From Lysobacter panacisoli (GTDB lineage: Bacteria > Pseudomonadota > Gammaproteobacteria > Xanthomonadales > Xanthomonadaceae): DNA of 64,000 nucleotides. Below the pieces are notes generated by a model. It did not search any database. It was not told the DNA's origin and worked only from the letters and a program-made list of their open reading frames with translations. The stretch covers positions 1,913,001 through 1,977,000 of the forward strand of contig NZ_VLNU01000001.1 in assembly GCF_009765165.1 (NCBI RefSeq), read 5' to 3'. Of the stretch, positions 53,908 to 63,607 are shown in pieces. How positions within the stretch are numbered: position 1 is the stretch's first letter; each line of letters opens with the position of its first letter. Position numbers and translations under genes: made by a program.

Positions 53908-56733
53908 ATGAATCCCGATTCCCCCACGCATTCCAGCGCCATCGACGCCATCGCCGAGCGCGCGATGGCGCGCCTGCGCCTTTCGAGTCCGGACGCGATC
54001 GACGATCCGCAAACGCACGAGCGTCTGCGCCGCGTCGCCATCGCCAGCGACTTCGCGATCGACACGCTGGTGCGCCAACCCGAGCTGCTGCAGTCGCTGC
54101 TGCGCGACGATGGCGCGCATGCGTGGCCTGCGCCGACGCTATCGCCCGAACACCGCACCGACTGGCCGATGCAACTGCGCCGCTATCGCACGGCCGAATC
54201 CACGCGGCTGGTGTGGCGCGATGTACTCGGGCTGGACGAAGTCGACGACACGCTCGCCGGGAGCACGCGACTGGCCGAACGCTGCCTGCAGCTCGCACTC
54301 GAAGCACTGGAGGCGGAGTTCGCGCAGCGCCACGGCGTGGTGCGCGATCGCGAAGGCAACGTGCAGCGGCTGGTGGTGTTCGGCTTGGGCAAGCTCGGCG
54401 GTGGCGAACTGAATTTCAGCTCCGACGTCGACCTCGTCTACGCGTACGAACACGACGGCGAATCCGATGGCGCGCGCGCGCTCGACGCGGAACATTACTT
54501 CGCGCGCCTCGGTCAGCAGCTGGCGAAACTGCTCGACGAGCTCACCGTGGACGGCTTCTGCCATCGCGTCGACCTGCGCCTGCGCCCATATGGAAACGCC
54601 GGTCGCGTCGCGTGGTCGTTCACCGCGATGGAGCAGTACTTCCAGCGCGAGGGGCGCGACTGGGAACGTTACGCCTGGCAGAAGGCGCGACCCGTCGCCG
54701 GTGACATCGATGCGGGCGAACGTTTCCTCGAAAGCCTGCGGCCGTTCGTCTATCGGCGATACCTCGACTTCGGCGCGCTCGACGGCTTGCGTGGCATGAA
54801 GGCATCGATCAGCGCCGAAGTGGCACGCAAGGAGCTGGCCGACGACATCAAGCGCGGCCCCGGCGGCATCCGCGAGATCGAGTTCCTCGTGCAGGCGCTG
54901 CAGCTGATCTACGGCGGCCGCGAACCCGCGCTGCGCGACCGCCGCCTGTTACCGTCGCTGCAGGCGCTGGTCGAGGCGCGGCAGATGAGCGACGACGCCG
55001 GTTCGATGCTGGCGCACGCGTACCGTTTCCTGCGCCGCCTCGAGAACCGCCTGCAGATGCTGCGCGACGCGCAGACGCATGCGCTGCCCGACGCGGAAGG
55101 CGATCGCGCGCGCATCGCGATCGCGCTCGATCACGCCGACTGGGCATCGCTGCGCGAAGCGCTCGACGGGCAGCGTGCGCGCGTGACGGCCGAGTTCGAG
55201 GCCTTGCTCGCACCGCGACGCAAGCGCAATGCGCCCGATGCGATCACCGCGTACTGGCGCGCGCTGCCCGACGGCGGCGACAGCGCGGTGCTCGGCGACG
55301 CGGGATTCGTGGAAGCGGGCAACGCCGACGGCGTGCTGCGCGATTTCGCCCGCAGCCCCGGCGTGCGCGGCCTGTCCGACAGCACGCGTGCGCGACTGGA
55401 CCGCGTAATGCCGGCGCTGCTGCAGGGCGCGGCCGCATCGAGCGAGCCGATGCTCGCGTTGCGTCGCCTGCTCGCACTGCTGCACAACGTGCTGCGACGC
55501 AGCGCCTACCTCGCGCTGCTCGACGAACAGCCGGCCGCGCTGGCGCGACTGGTGGAAGTGGTCACGCGCAGCGCACTGCTGGCCGAACGACTCGCCGCCT
55601 ACCCATTGCTGCTGGACGAACTGCTCGATGCGCGCGTCGCCGGCCCGTTGCCGGGACGCGAGGCCCTGCACGCGGCCTGCATCGCCGTCGCGGAAGATGC
55701 CGACGACGATGCCGAAGCCGTGCTGCAGGCATTGAACGAAGTGCGCCAGGCGCTGAGTTTCCGCATGGCGATGGCGTTGCGCGACGGTCGCCAGTCCGCT
55801 AGCGACAGTGCGTGCCAGCTTGCGTGGCTCGCGGACGGCGTGGTCGCGCGCGTGTTGCGGCTGGCCGAGCATGAAGTCGCCACGGCGCACGGTCGCGTGC
55901 CCGGTGCGCGTTTCGCCGTGATCGGTTATGGCAGCCTCGGCGGCGAAGAGCTGGGTTTTGGTTCCGATCTCGACCTTGTGTTCCTGTACGACTCGCCCGG
56001 CGGCGAGCATGCGCATTCCGACGGTGCCCGTCCGCTGGAAGCCACGCGCTGGTTCGCGCGCGTGGCGCAGAAGGTCGTCGCGCTGCTGGGCGCGGTGACC
56101 GGCGCAGGCCGTCTGTACGACGTCGATGTGCGCCTGCGACCGGATGGCGCGAAAGGCCTGCTGGTTTCGAGCTTGTCGAGCTACCGCGACTACCAGCGCG
56201 AACGAGCATGGACCTGGGAACACCAGGCGCTCGTGCGTGCGCGCTTCATCGCCGGCGACGACTCGCTGGGTGCGGACTTCGAACAGGTTCGCGCGCAGAC
56301 GCTTTCCCGCGAGCGCGATGCCAAGACGGTGCGCGACGATGTCGTCGCGATGCGTCGACGCATGCGCGCCGAACTCGATCGCAGCGATGCCGGCAGCTTC
56401 GACCTGAAGCAGGGCCAGGGCGGCCTGGTCGACCTGGAATTCCTGTTGCAGTACGCGGTGCTCGCGCACTCGGCCGAGCATGCCGCGTGGCTCGCGCCGC
56501 GCAATACGCCGGCGCTGATATCGACGGTAGCGAGTGATGGCTGGCTCGATGCCGACGAAGTGCAGGCGTTGATCGGTGCGCACGCGGTGCTGCTCGACGC
56601 AGGGTTGGCGTGCACGCTCGACCGGCGTCCGCGCCGTTTGCCGATCGACGAACGCATCGCCTCCGCGCGCGAGTCGATCATCGCCGCGACGCATCGCCAC
56701 GGACTGGCATTCGACGACGTGCCCGCCGCCTGA
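53908..56733 (+). CDS. glnE: Bifunctional glutamine synthetase adenylyltransferase/deadenylase
   Basis: A 941-residue enzyme that adds and removes AMP on glutamine synthetase in response to nitrogen, governed by PII. Two nucleotidyltransferase halves are visible: the N-terminal deadenylase with [20 protein letters not shown] (near residue 170) and [15 protein letters not shown], and the C-terminal adenylylase with [20 protein letters not shown] (near 682) and [13 protein letters not shown]. The motif [20 protein letters not shown] lies in the first half; [16 protein letters not shown] in the second. The length matches (946 in E. coli). Confidence 0.97.
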   Translation: MNPDSPTHSSAIDAIAERAMARLRLSSPDAIDDPQTHERLRRVAIASDFAIDTLVRQPELLQSLLRDDGAHAWPAPTLSPEHRTDWPMQLRRYRTAESTRLVWRDVLGLDEVDDTLAGSTRLAERCLQLALEALEAEFAQRHGVVRDREGNVQRLVVFGLGKLGGGELNFSSDVDLVYAYEHDGESDGARALDAEHYFARLGQQLAKLLDELTVDGFCHRVDLRLRPYGNAGRVAWSFTAMEQYFQREGRDWERYAWQKARPVAGDIDAGERFLESLRPFVYRRYLDFGALDGLRGMKASISAEVARKELADDIKRGPGGIREIEFLVQALQLIYGGREPALRDRRLLPSLQALVEARQMSDDAGSMLAHAYRFLRRLENRLQMLRDAQTHALPDAEGDRARIAIALDHADWASLREALDGQRARVTAEFEALLAPRRKRNAPDAITAYWRALPDGGDSAVLGDAGFVEAGNADGVLRDFARSPGVRGLSDSTRARLDRVMPALLQGAAASSEPMLALRRLLALLHNVLRRSAYLALLDEQPAALARLVEVVTRSALLAERLAAYPLLLDELLDARVAGPLPGREALHAACIAVAEDADDDAEAVLQALNEVRQALSFRMAMALRDGRQSASDSACQLAWLADGVVARVLRLAEHEVATAHGRVPGARFAVIGYGSLGGEELGFGSDLDLVFLYDSPGGEHAHSDGARPLEATRWFARVAQKVVALLGAVTGAGRLYDVDVRLRPDGAKGLLVSSLSSYRDYQRERAWTWEHQALVRARFIAGDDSLGADFEQVRAQTLSRERDAKTVRDDVVAMRRRMRAELDRSDAGSFDLKQGQGGLVDLEFLLQYAVLAHSAEHAAWLAPRNTPALISTVASDGWLDADEVQALIGAHAVLLDAGLACTLDRRPRRLPIDERIASARESIIAATHRHGLAFDDVPAA

Positions 56734-56738
56734 CGGCG

Positions 56739-57716
56739 TCAGCCGTGCAGGCGCGCCTGCACTTCCGCGGCGACACGTGCGGTTTCGCGCAGCGGAGCGA
56801 CGTCGTACGGCTCCATGTCGACGCCGACTGTGCGCACGCGGCGTGAGCGCAGGAGTCGTTCGATGAAGCGGCGCGGGCGGCCGCCGACACGTTCGTGCCC
56901 GGCGACGAACACCGGCGCCAGTGTCGCCGCGGCTTCCGAGAGCATGTTCACCGAATCGGCGGTGCAGACGATGCGATCGGCCCACGCCAGCAGGCCTGCG
57001 TAGGGGTTCGCACCGTCGTCTTCGCCCGCCCATACGACGCCGGGCAACGCGCTGAATTGCTGGCGCAGTCGCGCGCGAACGTCGGCGGGCGTGCGTCGCG
57101 ATGCGGTGGCGAGCACGCTGCCGCTTTCATCGCGCACGACGCTGGCGATGCGATCCAGCAGCACCTCATAGGTGCCGGCATCGAAGCGCGTGTGCGCGCT
57201 GTCGCCGCCGATCAGCAGCGCGGTCCGCGGGCCGGGCAGGGCGGCGTAGCTCGCGAAATCGCGTCGCGCCGCCGCCAGCCACAGGTCGTCGATGGGATGC
57301 AGGCTGCCGAGCACCGGGATCACGTTGCGACCCTTCAGGCCATCGTGTTCGGGGGCGATCACCAGGTCCCAGTGCGCCGGATCGATGCGGGGATCCAGTA
57401 TCTGCACCGCGCGCGTGCCGCGTGAGCGCAGCAGGCGGCTGGCCAGCGCTGCCTGTCGGCCGCAGCCGATGGCCAGCCCGGGCGGAGTGTCCCAGGCCCG
57501 CGCGAAGCCGTCACCGAACGCATGCCGCGCGCCCGGCAGGATGCGCGGGGCCAGCCATCGCCACGGGGCCCGCGATTGCAGCGTCCAGCGCTCGAAGGCC
57601 CCGCCCAGTGCGGCCGCCAGCGCTTCGGCCTGGCGGACGTTGCCGGCGTTACCGTCGGTCAGGGTCCAGGTCGAGGCCGTGGCGGAGGGGCGAAAAAGGC
57701 CAGATTCGTCGCGCAT
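56739..57716 (-). CDS. ELM1/GtrOC1 family putative glycosyltransferase
   Basis: A 325-residue protein of the family called 'mitochondrial fission ELM1' in databases, whose bacterial members look like GT-B glycosyltransferases. Evidence: an N-terminal WTLTDGNAGNVRQAEALAAA, then DLVIAPEHDGLKGRNVIPVL, the loop SLHPIDDL, and the second half with ALLIGGDSAHTRFDAGTYEV, DRIVCTADSVNMLSEAAATL and APVFVAGHERVGGRPRRFIE. In several bacteria such genes sit near lipopolysaccharide genes, as here. The activity is untested. It is convergent with glnE. Confidence 0.85.
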   Translation of the reverse strand: MRDESGLFRPSATASTWTLTDGNAGNVRQAEALAAALGGAFERWTLQSRAPWRWLAPRILPGARHAFGDGFARAWDTPPGLAIGCGRQAALASRLLRSRGTRAVQILDPRIDPAHWDLVIAPEHDGLKGRNVIPVLGSLHPIDDLWLAAARRDFASYAALPGPRTALLIGGDSAHTRFDAGTYEVLLDRIASVVRDESGSVLATASRRTPADVRARLRQQFSALPGVVWAGEDDGANPYAGLLAWADRIVCTADSVNMLSEAAATLAPVFVAGHERVGGRPRRFIERLLRSRRVRTVGVDMEPYDVAPLRETARVAAEVQARLHG

Positions 57717-57832
57717 TCGTTGCACGTTTGTGATCAATCCGTTCCGGAACAGTCGGCTGTTGCGATCGTGCCAGACTCTACACTCTCGATCCTCGGCCGC
57801 GGCAGTCGTGCGGCCCTCCCTGGAGTTCACGA

Positions 57833-58450
57833 ATGTCGCAATCCGATTCCCGGCCCGCCGATGCCGCTCCGCTGTCCGACGCGGCGCTGGACCGGCTGTT
57901 CCGCACCGCCCGCACCCATAACGAACTGACGGGCGAGGTGAGCGACGACACCCTGCGCCAGCTGTACGAGCTGGCCAAGTGGGGACCGACCAGCGCCAAC
58001 ATGTCGCCGCTGCGGCTGGTGTTCGTGAAGTCGGCCGAAGCCAAGGCCAAGCTCGCCCCGGCACTCGACGAAGGCAACTACGCCAAGACGCTGGCCGCGC
58101 CGGTGACCGCCATCGTCGGCTTCGACATGGCGTTCTACGAGAAGCTGCCGTACCTGTTCCCGCACACCGATGCGCGCGGCTGGTTCGACACCAAGCCCGA
58201 GGACACCCTGCACACCATCGCCCTGCGCAACGGCAGCCTGCAGGGCGCCTACGTGCTGATGGCGGCGCGCGCGCTGGGCCTGGACTGCGGGCCGATGTCC
58301 GGCTTCAACAACGCCAAGGTCGATGCGGCGTTCTTCGCCGGCACGAAGATCAAGTCCAACTTCCTGATCAACCTTGGCCACGGCGATCCGGCCAAGCTCT
58401 TCCCGCGCTCGCCGCGGCTGTCGTTCGACGAAGCCGCGCAGATCCTGTAA
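57833..58450 (+). CDS. RutE/HadB-type nitroreductase family protein (malonic semialdehyde reductase)
   Basis: A 205-residue flavin-dependent reductase. Family features: [40 protein letters not shown] (the S-N flavin loop), [20 protein letters not shown] and [20 protein letters not shown]. RutE reduces malonic semialdehyde to 3-hydroxypropionate in the pyrimidine-degradation pathway; no other rut genes are here, so the substrate is open. It is followed by yceI in the same direction after 24 bases. Confidence 0.9.
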   Translation: MSQSDSRPADAAPLSDAALDRLFRTARTHNELTGEVSDDTLRQLYELAKWGPTSANMSPLRLVFVKSAEAKAKLAPALDEGNYAKTLAAPVTAIVGFDMAFYEKLPYLFPHTDARGWFDTKPEDTLHTIALRNGSLQGAYVLMAARALGLDCGPMSGFNNAKVDAAFFAGTKIKSNFLINLGHGDPAKLFPRSPRLSFDEAAQIL

Positions 58451-58474
58451 CCCCACACCTCACGGAGCACTCGC

Positions 58475-59056
58475 ATGTTCAAGCGCATCGCCCTCGTCGC
58501 GGCCCTGGCCGTGGCCAGCACCACCGCCTTCGCCGCCCCCGTCACCTACAAGATCGACGCGAACCACACCTCGGTCGTCGCCAGCTGGAGCCACTTCGGC
58601 TTCTCCAACCCGATCGCCAACTTCGGCCAGGTCGACGGCGCGATCACCTACGATCCGGCCAACGTGGGCAGCTCCAAGGTCGAAGTGACCCTGCCGCTGG
58701 CGGGTCTGGATTCGCACGTCGTGAAGTTCGACGAGCACCTGCGCAGCGCCGATTTCTTCGACGCCGAGAAGTTCCCGACCATCACCTTCAAGAGCACGAA
58801 GGTCGAGGCCGCCGGCGACAAGAAGCTGCGCGTGTTCGGCGACCTGACCATCAAGGGCATCACCCGGCAGGTCGTGCTCGACACCACGATCAACAAGGTC
58901 GGCGAGCAGCCGATGGCCAAGCGCGCCGCCGCCGGCTTCGACGCCACCACCACGATCAAGCGCAGCGACTTCGGCGTCGACAAGTACGCGCCGAACGTGA
59001 GCGACAACGTCACCATCCGCATCACCACCGAAGCCGTAGTGCCGAAGGCGGAATAA
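58475..59056 (+). CDS. YceI family periplasmic lipid-binding protein
   Basis: A 193-residue exported lipocalin-fold protein. Signal peptide 1-21 (ending TTAFA), then the YceI pattern: APVTYKIDANHTSVVASWSH, GAITYDPANVGSSKVEVTLP, FDEHLRSADFFDAEKFPTIT, LTIKGITRQVVLDTTI and TTTIKRSDFGVDKYAPNVSD. YceI proteins bind polyisoprenoid chains; the role may be quinone or lipid handling. CACGGAG lies before the ATG. Probably co-transcribed with the preceding reductase. Confidence 0.95.
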   Translation: MFKRIALVAALAVASTTAFAAPVTYKIDANHTSVVASWSHFGFSNPIANFGQVDGAITYDPANVGSSKVEVTLPLAGLDSHVVKFDEHLRSADFFDAEKFPTITFKSTKVEAAGDKKLRVFGDLTIKGITRQVVLDTTINKVGEQPMAKRAAAGFDATTTIKRSDFGVDKYAPNVSDNVTIRITTEAVVPKAE

Positions 59057-59116
59057 GCGGGCAAACCGCGACGGGAACGGGGACAATGCGCCCCGTTCCC
59101 GCTTCCGTGAGCGCGC

Positions 59117-59827
59117 ATGATCGTCCAACGCCCCGCCGCCGCACGCGGCCAGTCCAGCCATGACGGTCGCGACGGTCGGCTGACCTTCTCCTTCGGTGGT
59201 TACTACGACGCCGCCTGGATGGGCTTCGGTCCGCTGCGCGTGCTGAACGAGGTGCGGCTTGCGCCCGGTGCGGCCTTCGAGACGCAGCGGCGCGCCAACA
59301 TGGAGATCCTCGCCTACGTGGTCGACGGCGCGCTCGCGCATCGCGACAGCCTCGGCGACGACGTCGTCATCGGTACCGGCGGCCTGCACTGGCTGAGCGC
59401 CGGACATGGCGTCCAGCACGGCGAGGCCAACGCGTCCGCCTCCGAACCGGCACACGTGCTGCAGATGTGGATCCAGCCTTCGCGCCTGAATCACGAGCCC
59501 GCCCGGGCCGGTCGTGACGCGATCCCGGCCGACGCGCGCGGCTGGATGCTGCTGGCATCGCATGAAGGCCACGAAGGCAGCCTGGCGATCCGCCAGGACG
59601 CGTCGATCTCGCAGGCGCGTCTGGAGCGCGGCGCGGAAGTGCGTCGCGAGCTGGATCCCTCGCGTCTGTACTGGCTGCATCTGGCGCATGGCGAGGCGAC
59701 GGTGAACGGTTCGACCGTGCTCCGGGCCGGCGATGCGCTGGGCTTCCAGGACGAAGGCGGCGAGCTGGTCGTGCAGGGTGGCGGCGAAACGCCGGCCCTC
59801 GTGCTGCTGTTCGACCTTCCCGCCTGA
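59117..59827 (+). CDS. Pirin family protein with altered metal site
   Basis: A 236-residue bicupin. Core parts are FGGYYDAAWMGFGPLRVLNE, NMEILAYVVDGALAHRDSLG and GLHWLSAGHGVQHGEANAS. In typical pirins the first cupin has F-x2-H-P-H-R-x-M-E, in which both His bind iron; here the same positions read Gln57-Arg-Arg59 before ANME. The other two ligands, His101 and Glu103 in VQHGE, are kept. A normal metal site is therefore doubtful. The remainder, with its second cupin, is ordinary. It is a single gene 60 bases after yceI. Confidence 0.9.
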   Translation: MIVQRPAAARGQSSHDGRDGRLTFSFGGYYDAAWMGFGPLRVLNEVRLAPGAAFETQRRANMEILAYVVDGALAHRDSLGDDVVIGTGGLHWLSAGHGVQHGEANASASEPAHVLQMWIQPSRLNHEPARAGRDAIPADARGWMLLASHEGHEGSLAIRQDASISQARLERGAEVRRELDPSRLYWLHLAHGEATVNGSTVLRAGDALGFQDEGGELVVQGGGETPALVLLFDLPA

Positions 59828-59893
59828 CCACGACACGGGCAAGGCGCCGGGGCTGGTAAACTTGCGGCCCGCGTCGCCAACCGTGTTTTTGCC

Positions 59894-60094
59894 ATGACCG
59901 CAGCCAACGCCCATCCGACCCAGGCCAACGCCGAGCAGCGCTACGTCGTGCACCGCGCCGACCTGCCGCTGAGCTGCCCGCTGCCCTCGATGGCGCTGTG
60001 GAATTCGCATCCGCGCGTCTACCTGCCGATCGAAGCCGACGGCGGCGAAGTGCAGTGCCCGTACTGCGGGTCGCACTTCGTGCTCGAAGACTGA
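59894..60094 (+). CDS. Small zinc-finger protein (NDUFS6/CHCC type)
   Basis: A 66-residue protein. The zinc ligands are Cys28 (LSCPLP), His39 (WNSHPRVYLP), Cys55 and Cys58 (CPYCGSHF): the CHCC order of the mitochondrial complex I subunit NDUFS6 and its bacterial relatives. The bacterial role is unknown. It lies just before the glycosyltransferase gene. Confidence 0.9.
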   Translation: MTAANAHPTQANAEQRYVVHRADLPLSCPLPSMALWNSHPRVYLPIEADGGEVQCPYCGSHFVLED

Positions 60095-60149
60095 CGGCTC
60101 CCCAGCGACGACGCGTGCCGATCGCATGAGGCCGCCCGGGAGCAGCCCC

Positions 60150-61274
60150 ATGCCGCGACTGACCGTCGTCCAGCTGCTGCCGGCGCTGGAGTCCGGTGGC
60201 GTCGAACGTTCCACTCTCGAAATCGCACAGGCGCTGGTGTCGGCCGGACATCGTGCGATCGTCGTCTCGCGCGGCGGCCGCCTGGTGCCGAAGCTGCTCG
60301 CGCTGGGCGCAGAGCACGTCGCGCTTGACATCGGCCACAAGTCGCCGCTGACCTTCCGCCACGTCGTCGCGTTGCGCCGCCTGTTCGTGCGCGAGTGCGT
60401 GGACGTGGTGCATGCGCGCTCGCGCCTGCCGGCGTGGGTCGGCGAGTTCGCACTGAGCAGCGTGCCGCAGGCGCAGCGACCGCGCTGGGTCACCACCGTC
60501 CACGGACTCAACTCGCCGTCGCGCTACAGCGCGGTGATGACGCGTGGCGAACGCGTGATCTGCGTTTCCCGGACCGTGCGCGATTACGTGCTCGCGCACT
60601 ACTCCGATACGCCGCCGCAGCGGTTGCGCGTGATTCCGCGCGGCATCGATCCGATGGCCTTCCCGCGCGCGCCGCATCCGGATCGCGAAGCGCGCGCCGC
60701 GATCGCCGCCCTGCATCCGGCGCTCGCGGGCGACGGTCCACTGTTGTTGCTGCCGGGACGCGGCACGCGCCTGAAAGGCCACGCCGACGCGCTGGTGCTG
60801 CTCGCACGACTGCGCGCGGATGGGCTCGACGCGCGCCTGTGGTTGCCCGGTGCGCGCGAAGCGGGCCGCGAGGCCTACATCGCGGAGCTCGAACGCGAAG
60901 CCGCCACGTTCGGCATAGCCGGGTCGGTGGCGTTCACCGCGCCCACCGACGACATCGCGCGCGCCTACGCGGCCAGCGACCTGGTTTTGCAGCTGTCGCG
61001 CAAGCCCGAAGCCTTCGGCCGCACCGTGGTCGAAGCGTTGTCGGTCGGTCGGCCGGTGCTGGGCTGGAACCACGGCGGCGTCGGCGAGCTGCTGGCGCAA
61101 TGGCAACCTTCCGGTACGGTCGCACCGTTCGACATCGATGCATTGCATCGAACTTGCTACGAACTTCTTACGCATCCGCCGACGCCACCGGATAGGATTC
61201 CGGATTCGTTGCGCGCGATGCAGGAGGCCACGCTTGACGTCTACGCCGAGCTCGTCGATGAACCCCGCCGCTGA
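60150..61274 (+). CDS. GT4-type glycosyltransferase of lipopolysaccharide assembly
   Basis: A 374-residue GT-B enzyme. N-terminal domain: LTVVQLLPALESGGVERSTL, then VDVVHARSRLPAWVGEFALS; the C-terminal donor domain has LRVIPRGIDPMAFP, LLLPGRGTRLKGHADALVLL and SRKPEAFGRTVVEALSVGRP, whose E-x7-E sugar-nucleotide motif is the GT4 hallmark. The ATG at 60150 has GGGAGC upstream and is preferred to one 24 bases earlier. It overlaps the O-antigen ligase gene by 17 bases, pointing to a role in lipopolysaccharide or another surface glycan. Confidence 0.9.
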   Translation: MPRLTVVQLLPALESGGVERSTLEIAQALVSAGHRAIVVSRGGRLVPKLLALGAEHVALDIGHKSPLTFRHVVALRRLFVRECVDVVHARSRLPAWVGEFALSSVPQAQRPRWVTTVHGLNSPSRYSAVMTRGERVICVSRTVRDYVLAHYSDTPPQRLRVIPRGIDPMAFPRAPHPDREARAAIAALHPALAGDGPLLLLPGRGTRLKGHADALVLLARLRADGLDARLWLPGAREAGREAYIAELEREAATFGIAGSVAFTAPTDDIARAYAASDLVLQLSRKPEAFGRTVVEALSVGRPVLGWNHGGVGELLAQWQPSGTVAPFDIDALHRTCYELLTHPPTPPDRIPDSLRAMQEATLDVYAELVDEPRR

Positions 61275-62556
61275 AGGCGCGCCGCGCGCGCACGGCTGGC
61301 GCTGGGCGCCGGCGTGGGTGCTGACCTATGTCGCGTTGTGGCCCGCCCCGGGCTATGCCGAAGCGGTGCTCGTGCTCGGCGCGCTGGCGGCGATCGTGCG
61401 CCTGGCGCTGTCGCGTTTCCGTGGCGGCTCGCAGCTGCTGAGTCATCCGGCGTGGGCGCTCACCAGCGTACTGTTCTTCGCTTACTGGACGCCGGAGCTC
61501 GTATCGGCGATCGATGCGCTCGATCCCGCGCGCGCGCTGCGCGAAGCGGCGGTCGACCTGCGCTACCTGCCGTTCCTGTGGCTGGCCGCGGCGGCGGTGG
61601 CCGAACCGCGCGGACGGCGCACCACCTTCATCGGTCTGGCGGTGATCGTCACGGTCTGGACTGTCGATGCGCTGGCGCAGGCGGCGAGTGGCAGCAGTCC
61701 GCTGTTCTCCGCCATCGACGGCATCAAGCACGCGATCAGCGGCCACGGCATGTGCACGCCGGAGGAAGTCGCCAAGGTCGACCGCCTCAGTGGTGTGCTG
61801 GGTCCGTGCAACCTCAAGCTCGGTCCGGTACTGGCGAGCCTGTCGCCGTTCCTGCTGTTCGCCGGCGGCCGTCGTCTCGGGACCGTCGGCTGGCTGCTCT
61901 GCGCCGCGGCGCTCGGCGTGGTGCTGGTGCTGGCCGGTTCGCGTGCGTCGTGGATCACCTACGCGGTCGCGCTGTCGCTGTCGGGCTGGCGCCTGCTGGG
62001 ATGGAAGAAGCTGCTCGGCGTGTTCGTGCTCGGCGCGATCACCATCGGCCTGTTGTCCACCGCGGTGCCGCAGGTGCGCGAGCGCATCGCGCGTACCGCG
62101 CACGCGTTGACCGCGGATGTCGAGGGCGTCGACAGCGCGCTGTCGGGGCGTGCGCGCATCTGGGAAGCGGCGACGTGCATGGTCCGCGAGCATCCGTTCA
62201 ATGGCGTCGGCGCGCGCGGTTTCCGCGAAGCGTTCCCCGCGTGCGATCCGGCACCGGGCCAGCGTGCGGCGTGGGGCGGTGGTCCCGCACTGCACGCGCA
62301 CCAGATCGTCCTCGAAGTGCTGAGCGAAACCGGTGCGTTCGGTCTGCTGCTGTGGATGGCGGGCCTCGCGCTGGCATGGCGCGCATGGCACTTCGCCGAC
62401 GAAGCCGCGCGCGAACGCGCGCGTCCGGCGATGTGGGCGCTGGCGGCGACGCTGTTCCCGCTCAACACGCACCTGGCGTTCTATTCGACTTTCTGGGGCG
62501 GACTCACGTTGCTGCTCGCGGCGCTGTACGCCGGCAGCCTGCTCGCGCGCGAATAG
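61258..62556 (+). CDS. O-antigen ligase family membrane protein (WaaL-like)
   Basis: A 432-residue polytopic membrane protein with about ten helices. The large periplasmic loop contains RARIWEAATCMVREHPFNGV, then GARGFREAFPACDPAPGQ and LHAHQIVLEVLSETGAFGLL, the pattern around the catalytic His of WaaL, and upstream AGSRASWITYAVALSLSGWR supplies the conserved Arg. WaaL joins O-antigen to lipid A core at the periplasmic face. It starts inside the end of the glycosyltransferase gene. Substrate specificity is not readable. Confidence 0.88.
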   Translation: MNPAAEGAPRAHGWRWAPAWVLTYVALWPAPGYAEAVLVLGALAAIVRLALSRFRGGSQLLSHPAWALTSVLFFAYWTPELVSAIDALDPARALREAAVDLRYLPFLWLAAAAVAEPRGRRTTFIGLAVIVTVWTVDALAQAASGSSPLFSAIDGIKHAISGHGMCTPEEVAKVDRLSGVLGPCNLKLGPVLASLSPFLLFAGGRRLGTVGWLLCAAALGVVLVLAGSRASWITYAVALSLSGWRLLGWKKLLGVFVLGAITIGLLSTAVPQVRERIARTAHALTADVEGVDSALSGRARIWEAATCMVREHPFNGVGARGFREAFPACDPAPGQRAAWGGGPALHAHQIVLEVLSETGAFGLLLWMAGLALAWRAWHFADEAARERARPAMWALAATLFPLNTHLAFYSTFWGGLTLLLAALYAGSLLARE

Positions 62557-62571
62557 TCCGCGCGCGTCGCC

Positions 62572-63498
62572 TCACGCGTAAGGCGAGGCCAGTCCCGGCG
62601 GACGACGCTTGAAGCGGCGGTGGATCCACAGGTACTGCGTCGGCGCCTCGCGCACCATCGCCTCGATCGACGAGTTCACCCGCGCACTGTCGATGGCGAC
62701 GTCGGCCGACGGGAAATCGGCGAGCGGTTCGCCCACGCGCAGGATGTAATCGCCGCCTTCGCGACGATGGAAGAACGGCACCACGGCGCAGCCACTCAGT
62801 CGCGAGAACTGGTGCGTGGCGGTGATCGTCGCCGCCGGCACGCCGAAGAACGGCGCGAACACCGTGTCCTTGCCGCGCATGTCCTGGTCCGGCGCGTACC
62901 ACAGGAAGCCGCCCTGCTTGAGGTGGCGGATCGCCGGGCGCACTTCCTCGTTGGTGAACATCGCCGTCGCGTAGCGCAGGCGGCCGCGCTTGACCGCCCA
63001 TTCCATCACCGGGCTGCGATGGCGGCGGTACATGCCGGCCAGCGGCAGCTGTTCGCACATCAGCCGGCCACAGATCTCCAGGGTCATGAAGTGGCCCGAC
63101 ACCATCAGCACGCCGCGACCCTGCGCGCGGATCGCGTCGAGGCGTTCGAGTCCTTCGATGCGCACGGTCCGGCGCATCGGCGCGTCCGAGCCCCACCATG
63201 CGCGGGCGAATTCGAACAGGCCGATGCCGAAATCGTGGAAGCTCTCGCGCAACAGGCGCTCGCGCTCGGCCGGCGTCTTCTCCGGGAAGCACAGCGCCAG
63301 GTTGACCTGCGCCGCGCGGCGTCGCGTGCCGGCAACGCGCAGGGCGACCGCGCCGATCAGGCGTCCCAGCCCGCGCTGCACCGGCCACGGCAGGCGCGCA
63401 CCGGCGCACATGACGCCAAGCGCGAGCCACATCGGCCAGTGGGCGGGGCCGAGCGGTGGTGAGGCGGGAGAAGTGGGGGACTCGACGGCCTTGGACAT
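62572..63498 (-). CDS. LpxL/HtrB-type lipid A acyltransferase
   Basis: A 308-residue inner-membrane-associated acyltransferase that adds a secondary acyl chain to Kdo2-lipid A. The catalytic motif is HX4E (His136 to Glu141, GHFMTLEICGRL); other parts are VNLALCFPEKTPAERERLLR, YAPDQDMRGKDTVFAPFFGV and VVPFFHRREGGDYILRVGEP. The N-terminal helix (WPMWLALGVMCAGARLPWPV) anchors it. It is convergent with the ligase gene and divergent from waaA, so two lipid A genes share one 109-base promoter region. Confidence 0.92.
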   Translation of the reverse strand: MSKAVESPTSPASPPLGPAHWPMWLALGVMCAGARLPWPVQRGLGRLIGAVALRVAGTRRRAAQVNLALCFPEKTPAERERLLRESFHDFGIGLFEFARAWWGSDAPMRRTVRIEGLERLDAIRAQGRGVLMVSGHFMTLEICGRLMCEQLPLAGMYRRHRSPVMEWAVKRGRLRYATAMFTNEEVRPAIRHLKQGGFLWYAPDQDMRGKDTVFAPFFGVPAATITATHQFSRLSGCAVVPFFHRREGGDYILRVGEPLADFPSADVAIDSARVNSSIEAMVREAPTQYLWIHRRFKRRPPGLASPYA

Positions 63499-63607
63499 CC
63501 GGGAATTCTATGGCCTGCGCCGCGTCGCGCAGCAGGTTCCCACTGTGCGCGAGCAGGCGACGCGGAATCTTCGCCTGTCCGTCACGGCCTTCGTTATCCT
63601 AGTCGCG

